Assembly (NCBI GenBank): GCA_016208305.1
Contig: JACQYI010000060.1
Span: forward strand, 62,001-126,000
Source: Oscillatoriophycideae cyanobacterium NC_groundwater_1537_Pr4_S-0.65um_50_18
GTDB lineage: Bacteria; Cyanobacteriota; Cyanobacteriia; Elainellales; Elainellaceae
DNA length: 64,000 bases
Direction: 5' to 3'
Positions 16,461 to 26,375 of the stretch are shown here, one piece after another. Both the position numbers and the translations under genes were made by a program. How positions within the stretch are numbered: position 1 is the first letter of the stretch; each line of letters opens with the position of its first letter. A model generated the notes under the pieces. That model was not told where the DNA came from. It searched no databases and saw nothing but the letters and a program-made list of their open reading frames with translations.

Positions 16461-16477
16461 ATTACCTGACAGGTAAT
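16461..16477. promoter_or_regulatory. 17 bp palindromic operator between divergent regulator and DUF2834 gene
   Basis: ATTACCTG-A-CAGGTAAT is a perfect 8 bp inverted repeat around one central base, lying 23 bp upstream of the split XRE/MmyB regulator and 56 bp upstream of the DUF2834 gene. MmyB-type regulators usually act on a divergent neighbour, so this is the likely self-operator of the now disrupted regulator. Confidence 0.6.
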
Positions 16478-16533
16478 TGCTTTGATTATCTCCCTATTCC
16501 ATCATGAAAGCATACTGATTGAGGACAAACACC

Positions 16534-16899
16534 ATGCTGAAAACAACAAACCTCCCGATGACTCGCACGTTTAGCGGTATCAAAGTTCTGTATCTGATCC
16601 TGACCATGGCTGGTTCAATTGAACCCTGGTTTTGGCTCCTGCAAGATCCCTCTGCATTGCTTTCTCCCTCATTGTTCTTGCAACAAGCATTTGCAAACAA
16701 CATTGCAGCAGGATTAACAGCAGATTTGCTGATTTCCGCGATCGCCTTCTTCTGCTTTGTCTGGTTTGAGTTAAAGCGGTTAAACATCTCACGCACCTGG
16801 ATCATCCTGTATATTGGCTTGACCTTCGGCGTTGGACTTTCCTGCTCTTTACCCTTCTTTCTATACTGGCGAGAGCAACGTTTAGAGCGCACTGTTTGA
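16534..16899 (+). CDS. DUF2834-family small membrane protein
   Basis: About 121 residues with three hydrophobic segments. It follows the DUF2834 pattern: an initial membrane segment (IKVLYLILTMAGSIEPWFW), then LTADLLISAIAFFCFVWFELKRLNI, then ILYIGLTFGVGLSCSLPFFLYWRE with the characteristic PxFLYxRE end. Function unknown. GAGGA precedes the ATG at 16534, so the TTG at 16519 is not used here. It is divergent to the disrupted MmyB-type regulator and shares its operator, and is followed after 19 bp by the APH-like kinase on the same strand. Confidence 0.78.
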   Translation: MLKTTNLPMTRTFSGIKVLYLILTMAGSIEPWFWLLQDPSALLSPSLFLQQAFANNIAAGLTADLLISAIAFFCFVWFELKRLNISRTWIILYIGLTFGVGLSCSLPFFLYWREQRLERTV

Positions 16900-16918
16900 G
16901 ATTGGATGGGAGGCATTC

Positions 16919-17821
16919 ATGAGTTCAGAGCCAATAGCAGGGGCGATCGGAACCCCCACTGCTGAAATTGACATTGATGTCTCCCTCGTTCATTCCTTTC
17001 TAACAGCACAACATCCTGACTTGGCACATTTGCCGCTCCATTCGGTCGATGCAGGTTGGGATAATGCCATGTTTCGCTTGGGAGACCAGCTATGTGTCCG
17101 GTTGCCTCGCCGCAAAATTGCTGCCACTCTTATCGAATATGAGCAAACCTGGCTCCCACAATTACCCGATCTTCCCATTCCAGTTCCAATTCCTTACCGA
17201 TTAGGGCACCCAGGGCAAGGCTATCCCTGGAAATGGAGTATTTTGCCCTGGATAGCAGGGGTAACAGCTGATCAACAAGAACCCAATCAAGACCAGGCAC
17301 AGCAGTTTGCAGCATTTCTGCGATCGCTCCATGTTTCTGCACCACTCAATGCACCTTTCAACCCATTTAGAGGCGTACCACTGCATCAGCGATCCGCTTC
17401 TGTCGAGGAACGAATGCAGCGACTTGAACAGAAAACGAGTCTGATTACTCCAGGCATTAAACACATTTGGAACCAAGCGTTAGATACACCAATGGATGTT
17501 GAAGCAACCTGGATACATGGCGATCTCCATCCCCGCAATGTGTTGGTTGAGAGTGGTGTGATCACAGGCGTGATTGATTGGGGAGATATGACAGCAGGTG
17601 ACTGTGCAACCGATCTGGCTGCAATCTGGATGCTCTTTTCTGATTCACAGGTGCGTCAAAAAATTAGTGTAGAATACAACCCTTCTAAAGCAACGCTAGA
17701 ACGCGCTAGAGGATGGGCAGTGTGCTTTGGGGTCATACTACTGGATTCAGGATTAGTCGATAACCCACGGTTTGCTGCGATCGGAGAAAGAACGTTGCGG
17801 CGTATTGCTGAGGATGTTTAG
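16919..17821 (+). CDS. Aminoglycoside phosphotransferase (APH)-family kinase
   Basis: A 300-residue APH-fold small-molecule kinase. The catalytic loop is WIHGDLHPRNVLVE (Brenner motif HGDxxxxN) and the metal-binding motif is GVIDWGDMTAGD. N-terminal landmarks are DNAMFRLGDQLCVRLPRR and the nucleotide-lobe glutamate in LIEYEQTWLPQL. These proteins phosphorylate aminoglycosides, other hydroxylated antibiotics or metabolites; the substrate cannot be deduced. GGGAGG lies upstream of the ATG. Probably co-transcribed with the DUF2834 gene. Confidence 0.9.
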   Translation: MSSEPIAGAIGTPTAEIDIDVSLVHSFLTAQHPDLAHLPLHSVDAGWDNAMFRLGDQLCVRLPRRKIAATLIEYEQTWLPQLPDLPIPVPIPYRLGHPGQGYPWKWSILPWIAGVTADQQEPNQDQAQQFAAFLRSLHVSAPLNAPFNPFRGVPLHQRSASVEERMQRLEQKTSLITPGIKHIWNQALDTPMDVEATWIHGDLHPRNVLVESGVITGVIDWGDMTAGDCATDLAAIWMLFSDSQVRQKISVEYNPSKATLERARGWAVCFGVILLDSGLVDNPRFAAIGERTLRRIAEDV

Positions 17822-17911
17822 GCTTCCGCTCAAGTTGAAATTCCCCTTAGTTCCCAAACCTTAACTGATGCTCCAAAGACAATAGATTCCGTTGGACAAG
17901 CCGCAGCAAAT

Positions 17912-18178
17912 TTATACACTATACTTTTTCCGTTTGTTCCTATAGCGGGCTAGAAAAGTTTGAACGGCTTCTGACACAACGTATTCAACATCCTCTTCAG
18001 AAATCTCTAAATCCATCACCAGGAAGCGAGGCCAAAAAATAACGTCGTTAATCATCCCCAGAAATTGCCGTGCTGCTAGGGGAATATCGCCAATCTGAAA
18101 GCGATTGAGTTCTTTTTCCTTCTGTAAATAGGTGTGAAGGCATTTCAAGTAAGGCTTTTGCAAACTCGTGAGGTACAA
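17912..18178 (-). pseudogene. TetR/AcrR-family regulator, C-terminal fragment
   Basis: Only the last 85-90 residues survive, with the C-terminal domain pattern seen in AefR-like TetR regulators (GDIPLAARQFLGMINDVIFWPRFL ... VSEAVQTFLARYR). The N-terminal DNA-binding domain and first half of the ligand domain are absent. Upstream sequence (18179-18369) continues in no recognisable frame, so the 5' part seems to have been deleted. No function is expected. Confidence 0.72.
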
Positions 18179-18369
18179 ACTGCCTATTGCGATCGCGCTG
18201 GACGAACTCCATGTGATCCTATAGCGTACATTCCTAATTCTAGCAATTGAGCAACAAGTGGCTTTTCAAAGCCTTCTAGAGATAACACCGCTTACCTTGG
18301 TGATCGCCATTTTTTGATAAACCAATTGCACCCTCAGTGGGTGTAGTTGCGATCGCTTGAAAAGAAGGT

Positions 18370-18675
18370 TCAGCTTATTTCAGTGTCATTTTGATGAGTG
18401 CCCCTCCACTGATTGTATGATTCGTCCGTGCGTGGCAAATTAGAAGCCTGTTCATCCAAAGAGCGGCGATACCGGATGCAACCTTCAAGAAATTTTGACC
18501 ACTCTGGAACCACAGGAACCGGATCAGTCTCTTCCGGTAGCAGTCCCCAAAGATCAGGATGATGCCAACACAGGTCATGCCCAGACGCGTCCCGATGTAG
18601 GCGAATGCCATTCCTGAGCTTTCTAACCTCAACAATTAATTCAGCACGAGTCATTTGATCAAGATCGTTGTCCAT
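18370..18675 (-). CDS. Conserved hypothetical protein (TRAEL...GHDLCWHHP motif)
   Basis: A 101-residue protein beginning MDNDLDQMTRAELIVEVRKL, then RLHRDASGHDLCWHHPDLWGLLPE, then VPVVPEWSKFLEGCIRYRRSLDEQ. I recall similar small proteins of unknown function in other bacteria but cannot name a family. The conserved His/Cys/Trp-rich centre suggests a real gene. There is no clear Shine-Dalgarno sequence. It lies between a TetR relic and a GFA-family gene on the same strand. Confidence 0.6.
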   Translation of the reverse strand: MDNDLDQMTRAELIVEVRKLRNGIRLHRDASGHDLCWHHPDLWGLLPEETDPVPVVPEWSKFLEGCIRYRRSLDEQASNLPRTDESYNQWRGTHQNDTEIS

Positions 18676-18731
18676 AATAGTGAGGATGTTTTTAACAGCA
18701 TGTTGAGTAGCGTGTTGCTCATAGCCCTTAT

Positions 18732-19139
18732 TTAATGTGGCGATGAAGCATTTCTTGGATCACAAATGCCCCACCATTTTGGACGTTTGGAAATATAGGA
18801 ATGAGACAACGGCGCAAGTTCCTGGCGATTGGGTGCATCAAATGTTCCAACAGCGATCGCTAACGTGGGCTCATCGTCGATCGCTCCGATCGTACTACCG
18901 CAGACTGGGCAAAAAGCACGGCTTGACCACTCCGACGATCGCCACTTAGAAGGCTCTCCACCGGGTCCCGTCCATTTCACCTGATCTTGCGAAAACTCGA
19001 CCCACATTTGCGTCAGTGCGCCTGAATGCCGTTGGCATTGCCGACAGGAACAAGTATGTGGTTTGAGTGCAGGACCCGTTGCCACAAAGCGAATGTTTCC
19101 ACACAAACAGCCACCTTCATAGATTTTGGGCTTTACCAT
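18732..19139 (-). CDS. GFA/CENP-V family zinc protein
   Basis: A 135-residue protein with the GFA (glutathione-dependent formaldehyde-activating-like) fold. Zinc ligands are seen in GGCLCGNIRF, CSCRQCQRHSGA and RAFCPVCGSTIG, the expected spacing of cysteines. Substrates of most members are unknown and the family name is misleading for them. The call is firm at family level only. Confidence 0.88.
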   Translation of the reverse strand: MVKPKIYEGGCLCGNIRFVATGPALKPHTCSCRQCQRHSGALTQMWVEFSQDQVKWTGPGGEPSKWRSSEWSSRAFCPVCGSTIGAIDDEPTLAIAVGTFDAPNRQELAPLSHSYISKRPKWWGICDPRNASSPH

Positions 19140-19278
19140 CGCAAATACTCTAGCTATTCTCCTGATATCTCATATTACGCTTTTGGTAAAGGTTCCAGCA
19201 TTTTGAAGGCGATCGCCTCCGCATCATCACTATCAACTCCCAAAGATTTGAGAATCGACCTCGTTACTTGCTCACCTA

Positions 19279-20271
19279 TTATTCTTGTTGTAACACCACT
19301 TTCCCGATCGCTTGCCCCGACTCAGCCCGTTGGTGTGCTGCTGCCACGTCAGCAAACTTGAATACCTGGCTATCCAATAACGGTCGCACCTGTCCGGCAT
19401 CCACTAACTGAGCCAGTTGGGACAGAATCTCTCCGTGCCGCGATCGCCCCATATCATGCAATAGAGGAATCAGCATAAAGACCAGATGCAGCGTCAGTCC
19501 TTTCGCGTGTAGCAGCGTTAAATCTTGCTGAGATAGGGAAACAGTCGAAATGACAGTTCCATTTAGCTTTGCCGCTTTGAATGCCTGTTGCAAATTGTCA
19601 TTTCCTACCGTGTCGAACACCACATCAAATCCTCGACCATTGGTGTGCTCTGCGACAAACTCTTCGACGGGCTGCCGACGGTAGTTGATGATGAAGTCGG
19701 CTTCTAGCTTACGGGCGATCGCTCCCTTCTCATCACTCGAAACCAGGGCATAAACGGTTGCTCCTGCCCACTTCGCCAGTTGTATACCGATATGCCCGAC
19801 ACCGCCCGTCGCCCCATAAACCAGCACCTGTTGTCCAGGTTGGATGTTGGCGCGATCGATTAACCCTTCCCAGGCAGTAATTGAAACGAGGGGAAGCGCG
19901 GCAGCTTCTGCCATCGTGAGCGATTTGGGCTTGTGAGCCACCAGATCTACATCTGCCAGCATATACTCCGCTAATGCGCCGCCTAAGCCTTTCACGCCGC
20001 CTGCACAGGCATACACTTCATCTTCCGGTTTGAATCTGGTGACTCCTTCACCAATTGCTTCCACCACTCCGGCAACATCGCCATGCAACACAGCCGGAAA
20101 ATCCGGGGCAATATCTGGCACTGCCCCCTGCCGAATTTTGTAGTCCACCGGATTCACACTGGTTGCCATGACTCGAATCAAGACGTGATGAGGTAGAACT
20201 TGAGAAACGGGCACATCTGCTGTCTCAAAAACAGCAGGATGACCGAATTGGGTAATCATTTGGGCTTGCAT
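19279..20271 (-). CDS. Zinc-free medium-chain NADPH:quinone oxidoreductase
   Basis: A 330-residue MDR-superfamily enzyme of the quinone reductase/zeta-crystallin branch. Features are an N-terminal GroES-like domain (SVNPVDYKIRQGAVPDIAPDFPAVLHGDVAGVVEAIGEGV-like), the nucleotide-binding motif VLVYGATGGVGHIGIQLAKWAGATVYALVSS and no catalytic zinc cysteine cluster. It probably reduces quinones or activated alkenes with NADPH. The gene is divergent to an HxlR regulator, with a TTAC-N6-GTAA palindrome between them, the classic arrangement for HxlR/QorR control by reactive electrophiles. GAGG precedes the ATG. Confidence 0.92.
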   Translation of the reverse strand: MQAQMITQFGHPAVFETADVPVSQVLPHHVLIRVMATSVNPVDYKIRQGAVPDIAPDFPAVLHGDVAGVVEAIGEGVTRFKPEDEVYACAGGVKGLGGALAEYMLADVDLVAHKPKSLTMAEAAALPLVSITAWEGLIDRANIQPGQQVLVYGATGGVGHIGIQLAKWAGATVYALVSSDEKGAIARKLEADFIINYRRQPVEEFVAEHTNGRGFDVVFDTVGNDNLQQAFKAAKLNGTVISTVSLSQQDLTLLHAKGLTLHLVFMLIPLLHDMGRSRHGEILSQLAQLVDAGQVRPLLDSQVFKFADVAAAHQRAESGQAIGKVVLQQE

Positions 20272-20352
20272 TGCAATTAACCTCAGAACTCATATTCCAT
20301 GAGTACCATTGAGACATTGCTGCCCGAAAGGATTAACGGCAAAGTGCATTAG

Positions 20353-20366
20353 TTACTTTTTGGTAA
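20353..20366. promoter_or_regulatory. HxlR-type operator (TTAC-N6-GTAA), site 1
   Basis: TTACTTTTTGGTAA sits between the divergent quinone oxidoreductase and HxlR genes. It matches the core of the longer site at 27989-28006 (ACTTACTTTTTCGTAAGT), which lies in the same position beside a second HxlR gene. The site ends only 2 bp before the ATG chosen for this HxlR gene, which would block translation start or shows that the real start is the downstream ATG at 20444. Confidence 0.6.
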
Positions 20367-20368
20367 AC

Positions 20369-20818
20369 ATGGTGAACAACCCAAATTCTGACGCGACCCA
20401 GTTAAATTACTCGCCACAGCCTGCGCTCGATCGCATCGCTGAAATGAACCTGTTCGACACCAACTGTGCAGGGCATCAAATGCTAGAACACATTGCCAAT
20501 AAGTGGACCGTGCTGATTGTGTATGCCCTGACACAGGGGAAAAAGCGATATAGCGAACTCAAGCAGCAAATTGTTGGCGTATCGCCCAAGATGCTGATTC
20601 AAAATTTGCGAAACCTGGAGCGATGTGGATTAATCGAGCGAGAAATTTATCCCTCTGTTCCGCCACGGGTTGATTATTCGCTGACAACTTTAGGAGAATC
20701 TCTGGTAGAACCCTTAGCGATTTTGGGAGAGTGGGCATATCGTCATATTCCAGAGGTCAACGCAGCAATGGATCAGTACGCTAAAAGCCCTAAAGATGAC
20801 TATTGGGAACCAAAATAA
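20369..20818 (+). CDS. HxlR-family transcriptional regulator
   Basis: A winged-helix regulator of the HxlR (DUF24) family: CAGHQMLEHIANKWTVLIVYALTQGKKRYSELKQ, then VSPKMLIQNLRNLERCGLIEREIYPSVPPRVDYSLTTLGESL. The conserved cysteine near the N-terminus (DTNCAGHQ) is the redox/electrophile sensor used by many members. It most likely represses the divergent quinone oxidoreductase. Two starts are possible, 20369 and 20444; the family core needs only the second. Confidence 0.92.
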   Translation: MVNNPNSDATQLNYSPQPALDRIAEMNLFDTNCAGHQMLEHIANKWTVLIVYALTQGKKRYSELKQQIVGVSPKMLIQNLRNLERCGLIEREIYPSVPPRVDYSLTTLGESLVEPLAILGEWAYRHIPEVNAAMDQYAKSPKDDYWEPK

Positions 20819-20832
20819 GGATAAGTTTCTGT

Positions 20833-22086
20833 TTATCGAATTTCAGTTAATTGCTCTCGAATCACTTCAACTGCCTGAATTACACCATCTTCAGCCCGAA
20901 TGTTTTCTCCCAATGCGCTGGCTCGTTGTTGCATGGCTGTATCGAGTGAAACTGCCTGAATCATTTGAGATAGATTCTCGGCAGTCAACTGCTTTTGGGA
21001 AATTGGGCGTGGTCCAACGCCTAATTTGAAAACTTGCTTGCCCCAGAAGGGTTGATCCCCAAAGAAGGGGCAAATAATGGTTGGTTTTCCCGCTCGTAAC
21101 CCTGCTCCGGTTGTCCCTGCTCCACCATGATGGACAACGGCAAGGCATTGAGGAAAGAGCCAGTCATGCGGGGCAGATTGTAAAACATGAATGGTATCAG
21201 GAACCTCTGATGTAGATAAACCACCCCACCCCGTTGCGAGAACGGCTCGCTGACCCGATTGGCGAACAGCATCAATCACCAGTCGTGTTGTTTTAGCCGC
21301 ATCCTCAGATGCCATGCTGCCAAACCCAACGTAAATGGGAGGGGAACCATTGGCTAAAAACGCCACTAAATCTGCTGGTGGTTGCCAATCTGCGGCAGAA
21401 TCGAGAAACCAGTAGCCTGTTGCGATCGCACTCTCATCCCAATCGGCAGGAGGAGGAACCACATGACGACTGTAAGCATACAGTTTAGGAACGGGACGAC
21501 CATGCAGCGATCGCTCATCTCGAAATGGGGGCAAACCCAGTTTTTCCTGCCGCCACTGGTTGATGAAACGACGATACGGCAACAGAGAAGCCTGAAGGAA
21601 CAACGTGTAGCTGAGGTAATTCAGCCATCCACCGTAGTGACCGCCCCCAAAGATGGGATTGGCGAACGATCGCGTTGGCGAGTAAATCGGGAGTGCCATT
21701 GCCAGAAATCCGGGAATACCCAGCTTCTCGGCAATGTGGTATCCCGCTAAGGGTTTCGCATGGTACACGACCGCATCTGGATTGTACTGTTGAGCAATCT
21801 CCCAGGCATCATCCATCATCTGCCGCAGCATCGGCATAATTTGCTTTAAGCGGATGGATTTCTTACCTGCCAGGGCAGCTTTTCCGGTATCTGTTTGCAC
21901 CAGTTGAGCAAAGGGAGCGTGCAGGGGGGCAAAGTCCAGCGTAGGGTCTGTGACTAGAGATGCAAAGCTGGGATCAGTAGCAAGCAACACTTCCAAACCT
22001 GCCTGTTTCAACCCCTTACCCAATGCAATATAGGGTTGCACATCTCCTTGAGAACCTGCTGTCAGGATAAGAATACGTTTGCTCAT
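20833..22086 (-). CDS. GT1-family glycosyltransferase
   Basis: A 417-residue GT-B fold enzyme of the UDP-glycosyltransferase/sterol-glucosyltransferase type. The N-terminus ILILTAGSQGDVQPYIALGKGLKQAGLEVLLAT is typical, as is the C-terminal donor-binding region APHDWLFPQCLAVVHHGGAGTTGAGLRAGKPTIICPFFGDQPFWGKQV. It transfers sugar from a nucleotide sugar to a lipid, sterol, carotenoid or macrolide-like acceptor; the acceptor is unknown. It is convergent with the HxlR gene, with stops 15 bp apart. Confidence 0.9.
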   Translation of the reverse strand: MSKRILILTAGSQGDVQPYIALGKGLKQAGLEVLLATDPSFASLVTDPTLDFAPLHAPFAQLVQTDTGKAALAGKKSIRLKQIMPMLRQMMDDAWEIAQQYNPDAVVYHAKPLAGYHIAEKLGIPGFLAMALPIYSPTRSFANPIFGGGHYGGWLNYLSYTLFLQASLLPYRRFINQWRQEKLGLPPFRDERSLHGRPVPKLYAYSRHVVPPPADWDESAIATGYWFLDSAADWQPPADLVAFLANGSPPIYVGFGSMASEDAAKTTRLVIDAVRQSGQRAVLATGWGGLSTSEVPDTIHVLQSAPHDWLFPQCLAVVHHGGAGTTGAGLRAGKPTIICPFFGDQPFWGKQVFKLGVGPRPISQKQLTAENLSQMIQAVSLDTAMQQRASALGENIRAEDGVIQAVEVIREQLTEIR

Positions 22087-22332
22087 ACAACGGTTGTAGG
22101 AACTGCGATCGCACAGGAAGAATTGATGATTAAACTAGCCCACCAGGGGGATAGACGCGAGCCAAAAACTGAATTACGAGATAGCTAACAACTTCTGGAG
22201 ATTCTTATGCTGATTGTAAGTCAAACCAGTGGGCTAGTAGCAGAACTCGCGATCGCCTCATAGGAGAACGATTATGCCAGCCCAGGTCAAGGTTAAAGAA
22301 TTCATAGGAGAACCACCCGAAATGGCTGTGGT

Positions 22333-22875
22333 ATGTTGAGCCAACCCACACTGGAAACAGATCGCTTGATCCTTCGTCCTCTCAACCTTGCTGATGCTCC
22401 TTCCATTCAAGAAAAAGTGAGTGTGAGGGCGATTGCTGACACTACCATTTCTATTCCTCATCCCTATCCTGATAGGGAAGCCGAGCGTTATATTACACGG
22501 CAGTTAGACGCATCGGAAGCAGGACACTCTGTCACATTGGGACTTGAATGCAAATCTTTAGAAGGAATTTGTGGCATTATCGAAATTCGAGAGATTGAGC
22601 AGGAACACGCTCAAGCAGAATTAAGCTTTTGGGTTACAGCAGAATTGTGGGGACAGGGATACATGAACGAAGCTTTGAAACCTGCAATCGCTTTTGGGTT
22701 TAACCATCTCAGCTTGAATCGGCTTTATGCCTATCACATGCTGAGAAATCCAGGTTCAGGCAGAGTTTTGCAGAAAAATGGATTTGTTCAAGAAGGAGTA
22801 TTACGCCAACGAGTTCGTAAATGGGGCGTGTTTGAAGACGTGGCATTGTGGACGATGCTGCGACAAGATAGTTAA
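22333..22875 (+). CDS. GNAT N-acetyltransferase, RimJ/RimL type
   Basis: A 180-residue acetyl-CoA-dependent N-acetyltransferase: LETDRLILRPLNLADAPSIQE at the start, the acetyl-CoA loop region ELSFWVTAELWGQGYMNEALKPAIAFGF, and the end LRNPGSGRVLQKNGFVQEGVLRQRVRKWG with the RimJ/L-type NxxSxxxxxKxGF variant. The substrate is unknown. The gap upstream (22087-22332) has a short reading frame and two copies of CATAGGAGAAC but no other clear gene. Confidence 0.9.
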   Translation: MLSQPTLETDRLILRPLNLADAPSIQEKVSVRAIADTTISIPHPYPDREAERYITRQLDASEAGHSVTLGLECKSLEGICGIIEIREIEQEHAQAELSFWVTAELWGQGYMNEALKPAIAFGFNHLSLNRLYAYHMLRNPGSGRVLQKNGFVQEGVLRQRVRKWGVFEDVALWTMLRQDS

Positions 22876-22892
22876 TTTAGGCAATCGCTCAA

Positions 22893-25601
22893 TTAGTTCA
22901 CCCTATTACCTAGCGGTTGATCCTTCAGCAATTCTGGAACTTGATTTTTCACGCCATAAATGCCGTTCAGTTGAATCAATTTCGCAATTACTCCTGCCCA
23001 GCCCGTTTGATGGCTGGCACCGAGACCTGCGCCCGTATCACCGTTGTAATACTCATGAAAGAGGAGATAGTCACGCCAGTGGGGATCGGTCTGGAATTTG
23101 GATTGATTGCCAAACACAGGTCGTTTCTGAGATTCGTCACGAGTGAAGATTTTGATTAGCCGTTGGGTCAGGTCGATCGCCACTTCTCCCAGTGTCATTT
23201 GCTGCCCTGATCCAGTTGGGCATTCCACTTTGAAATCGTCGCCCAGATACACGTAAAACTCCTGTAGTGATTCGATGATCAGGAGATTCATTTGCAGCCA
23301 AATCGGACCACGCCAGTTGGAATTTCCGCCAAACAAATTACTTTCTGATTCGGCTGGTTCATACTTCACCTCATATCTCTGTCCCTCTACCTCAAACATG
23401 TAAGGATGCTCGGCGTGATACTTAGATATGGATCGAATTCCATATTCACTCAAAAATTCATTCTCATCCAGCATACGCGCGAGAATTTGCAAGAGGCGAT
23501 CGCGATCTACAATTGCCAGAAGTCTGCGATTACTCTCTCCATGCCGTTGCATACAAGCAATGCCAGAGGTTAAATCATGACGATGCTCAATAAACCACTC
23601 GGTTCTACGTTTGAAGTCTGGAAATTGTTCTAAGGTTTCTGGCTCCATTGGCTGAACGGCAAACAGAGGCACTAAGCCGACCATCGATCGCACTTTCAGA
23701 AGAACTTGTTGATCACAGTCAGGAAAATGGAGCGCATCGTAATAAAAACCGTCTTCCTCATCCCATAGCGGTGTCTGGTTTTCCCCGATGCCATTCATCG
23801 CGTTCGAGATTCGCAGAAAATGCTCAAAAAACTTGCTGGCAATGTCTTCGTAGGTTGAGTTTTCTTTTGCTAACTCCAGCGCGATCGTCAGCATATTCAA
23901 GGCATACATTGCCATCCAACTGGTGCCATCGGATTGGGTGAGATAGCCCCCTCCCGGTAACTGGATGTTGCGATCGAACACACCAATGTTGTCCATACCG
24001 AGGAAGCCACCCTGAAAGACATTCTTACCCTCCGTATCAACTCGATTCGTCCACCAGGTAAAGTTGAGAAGTAACTTCTGAAACACACGCTCCAAGAATT
24101 TGATATCTTTGCGTCCGTAGACCTCCTGCTCAATCTGGTAAACCCGCATAGCAGACCAGGCTAATAGGGGTGGATTGCCATCGCTAAAAGACCACTCGTA
24201 GGCAGGTAGCTGTCCGTTCGGATGCATGTACCATTCCCGTGTCAGGCGTTGCAACTGCCGTTTGGCAAACAGAGGATCAATCATTGCCAGAGGCAAAACG
24301 TGAAACGCCATGTCCCAGACGGCATACCAGGGAAACTCCCATTTGTCGGGCATGGAGAGAATGTCATTGTTGAATAGGTGCAACCATTCAGTATTGCGGA
24401 TGGCTTTTCGCTCGGTCGGTGGCGTGGGTCCTGCTGGATCACCTTTGAGCCAATCTTCCAGAACAAAGTAATAGAATTGTTTTGTCCACAGCATCCCAGC
24501 AAATGCTTGCCGCTGAACGCTGCGCTCATCGTCGGTGAGATTACAGGGTTTTGTAATGCGGGCGTAGAATTCATCTACCTCTTGCTGACGAGTATGGAAA
24601 ATGGTTTCAAAATCGGCAAACGGAGCGTGACCATCGCGATCGGGTGAAGCATTGGTCAAGCGAAGCTGCACAGATTGAGTTTCGCCGGGTTGAATCGTTA
24701 ACCCATAATGAACTGCTGCTTTAGTGCCAACCTGTTCTGGATTAACTGCATTCTGTTGATCGTGAATCAGGTAATTGTTAATTCCATCTTTGACGTAATG
24801 GGATCGATTTGGAATATTAAACAACCGTTCAACATTAGTTTCATTTTCGGTAAAGAGAACCTCTGTTGGTGGTTGAAAATAGAGCCAGCGTTGTTTGAGA
24901 AGTGGGTGATTGGCTTCGATGACATTGGAATCAACTAGATGTTTCAAACTGGGCTTCTCAAAGTCGTAGTCCCAGGACCAGTAGTTGCGAAACCAAAGCG
25001 TTGGTAGTAAGTGTAGCGTTGCTGCTTCGGCTCCTCTATTGACAACATGAATCCAAATTAGAATATCTTCAGGTGAATTCTTGGCATATTCAACATACAC
25101 ATCAAAATAACGATCCTGATCAAAAATTCCTGTGTCTAAAAGTTCATATTCTGGGTCTTGATAACCTCTGTTCTGGTTCTCCTCAATTAATTGATTGTAA
25201 GGAAATGCTTGCTGTGGATACTTGTACAAGCATTTCATGTATGAATGGGTAGGAGTGTTGTCCAGATAGAAATAATATTCTTTGACATCCTCTCCATGAT
25301 TGCCTTCGCTACTAGTTAATCCAAACATCCGCTCTTTCAGGATTGGATCTTGACCATTCCACAGAGCGATCGCAAAACACAATCTCTGATGGTTGTCTGA
25401 AATTCCAGCAATGCCATCCTCGCCCCAACGATATGCCCGCGATCGCGCATGATCATGGGGAAAATAGTTCCACGCATTACCATCGGCAGAATAATCTTCG
25501 CGCACTGTGCCCCACTGCCGCTCAGACAAATAGGGACCCCACCGACTCCAGTAAGCGGTGCGGTTTTGTTCTTCTTGCAGTCTCTGTTCTTCTGCTGTCA
25601 T
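22893..25601 (-). CDS. GH63-family glucosidase (MGH1-type glycoside hydrolase)
   Basis: About 902 residues of the glycoside hydrolase 63 family, (alpha/alpha)6-barrel enzymes that release glucose from alpha-glucosides or mannosylglycerate-type compounds. Signature stretches are [21 protein letters not shown], which carries the acid-catalyst aspartate, [15 protein letters not shown], and [25 protein letters not shown] near the C-terminus with the catalytic-base glutamate region. No signal peptide is seen, so it is probably cytosolic. I start it at 25601 ([12 protein letters not shown]), eight bases after the upstream SDR stop, and not at an overlapping upstream codon. It is the last gene of a four-gene operon with a glucose-1-dehydrogenase-like SDR, which could oxidise the released glucose. 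Confidence 0.88.
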   Translation of the reverse strand: MTAEEQRLQEEQNRTAYWSRWGPYLSERQWGTVREDYSADGNAWNYFPHDHARSRAYRWGEDGIAGISDNHQRLCFAIALWNGQDPILKERMFGLTSSEGNHGEDVKEYYFYLDNTPTHSYMKCLYKYPQQAFPYNQLIEENQNRGYQDPEYELLDTGIFDQDRYFDVYVEYAKNSPEDILIWIHVVNRGAEAATLHLLPTLWFRNYWSWDYDFEKPSLKHLVDSNVIEANHPLLKQRWLYFQPPTEVLFTENETNVERLFNIPNRSHYVKDGINNYLIHDQQNAVNPEQVGTKAAVHYGLTIQPGETQSVQLRLTNASPDRDGHAPFADFETIFHTRQQEVDEFYARITKPCNLTDDERSVQRQAFAGMLWTKQFYYFVLEDWLKGDPAGPTPPTERKAIRNTEWLHLFNNDILSMPDKWEFPWYAVWDMAFHVLPLAMIDPLFAKRQLQRLTREWYMHPNGQLPAYEWSFSDGNPPLLAWSAMRVYQIEQEVYGRKDIKFLERVFQKLLLNFTWWTNRVDTEGKNVFQGGFLGMDNIGVFDRNIQLPGGGYLTQSDGTSWMAMYALNMLTIALELAKENSTYEDIASKFFEHFLRISNAMNGIGENQTPLWDEEDGFYYDALHFPDCDQQVLLKVRSMVGLVPLFAVQPMEPETLEQFPDFKRRTEWFIEHRHDLTSGIACMQRHGESNRRLLAIVDRDRLLQILARMLDENEFLSEYGIRSISKYHAEHPYMFEVEGQRYEVKYEPAESESNLFGGNSNWRGPIWLQMNLLIIESLQEFYVYLGDDFKVECPTGSGQQMTLGEVAIDLTQRLIKIFTRDESQKRPVFGNQSKFQTDPHWRDYLLFHEYYNGDTGAGLGASHQTGWAGVIAKLIQLNGIYGVKNQVPELLKDQPLGNRVN

Positions 25602-25609
25602 GACTCTTC

Positions 25610-26344
25610 CTACACGTATCCGCCACCTGCCTGAAAGGTATGTCCTGTAATCCAACGACATTGATCGCTAACCACAAATGCAACCACATCAGCAATGTCT
25701 TTCGGTTGCCCTAGACGCTTGAATGGGGACAAAGCCGCTGCCGCTTGAGGATCATCACCAGAGTTAGCAAACATTTCAGTTTCGGTCGGTCCTGGTGAAA
25801 CAGTGTTAACGGTGATGCTGCGATCGCCTACTTCCATTGACAGCACTTTGCCCATCATTTCGATCGCCGCTTTGCTCCCACAGTAGAGGCTAAATCCCAC
25901 CATTGGACGCACCACCAAACCACTGGAAATGTTCACGATTCGTCCGTTATTGTTTAACCGTCGTGCCGCTTCTTTCATACAAAGAAAGGTACCTTTAGCG
26001 TTCAAACCAAATACCTTGTCAAAGTCGGCTTCATCTGTTTCGGCAACGGAACCACCCACGCCTGTTCCGGCATTGTTAACGACAATATCAATTGTGCCAA
26101 ACTGCTGCTGCGATTGGTCAAAGAGTTTAATCACCTCTTCACTATGACTAAGGTTAGCTTGAATGGCGATCGCCTCACCTCCACTATCCTTAATCTTGCT
26201 CACCACGTCATTAGCAGAATCTGCATGACCACCGTAGTGAACAACAACCTTCGCGCCTTCTTCTGCTAGTCGTTCACAAATGGCTGACCCGATGCCACCC
26301 GAACCCCCTGTAACGATCGCCACTTTGTTGACTAACTCTGCCAT
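25610..26344 (-). CDS. Short-chain dehydrogenase/reductase, third of three in the operon
   Basis: A classical SDR of about 244 residues: [11 protein letters not shown] cofactor loop, VNNAGTG, INISSG-type serine strand ([11 protein letters not shown]) and [11 protein letters not shown] with the YxxxK catalytic pair. The end, [14 protein letters not shown], is like that of its paralogue at 27192. I start at the ATG at 26344; the frame extends further upstream without family sequence. The gap to the upstream SDR is 31 bp and to the downstream glucosidase 8 bp. The substrate is unknown. Confidence 0.9.
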   Translation of the reverse strand: MAELVNKVAIVTGGSGGIGSAICERLAEEGAKVVVHYGGHADSANDVVSKIKDSGGEAIAIQANLSHSEEVIKLFDQSQQQFGTIDIVVNNAGTGVGGSVAETDEADFDKVFGLNAKGTFLCMKEAARRLNNNGRIVNISSGLVVRPMVGFSLYCGSKAAIEMMGKVLSMEVGDRSITVNTVSPGPTETEMFANSGDDPQAAAALSPFKRLGQPKDIADVVAFVVSDQCRWITGHTFQAGGGYV

Positions 26345-26375
26345 AATTTTGCTCCTTGAAATGATACTTACACTC

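Noticed and set aside
19175-19278. Minus-strand frame ending SLGVDSDDAEAIAFKMLEPL
   Set aside because: Looks protein-like but has no start codon and no family I recognise; perhaps a small remnant between two genes.
22274-22339. 21-codon frame overlapping the start of the GNAT gene, with AGGAGAAC upstream
   Set aside because: Could be a leader peptide, but nothing else supports it.
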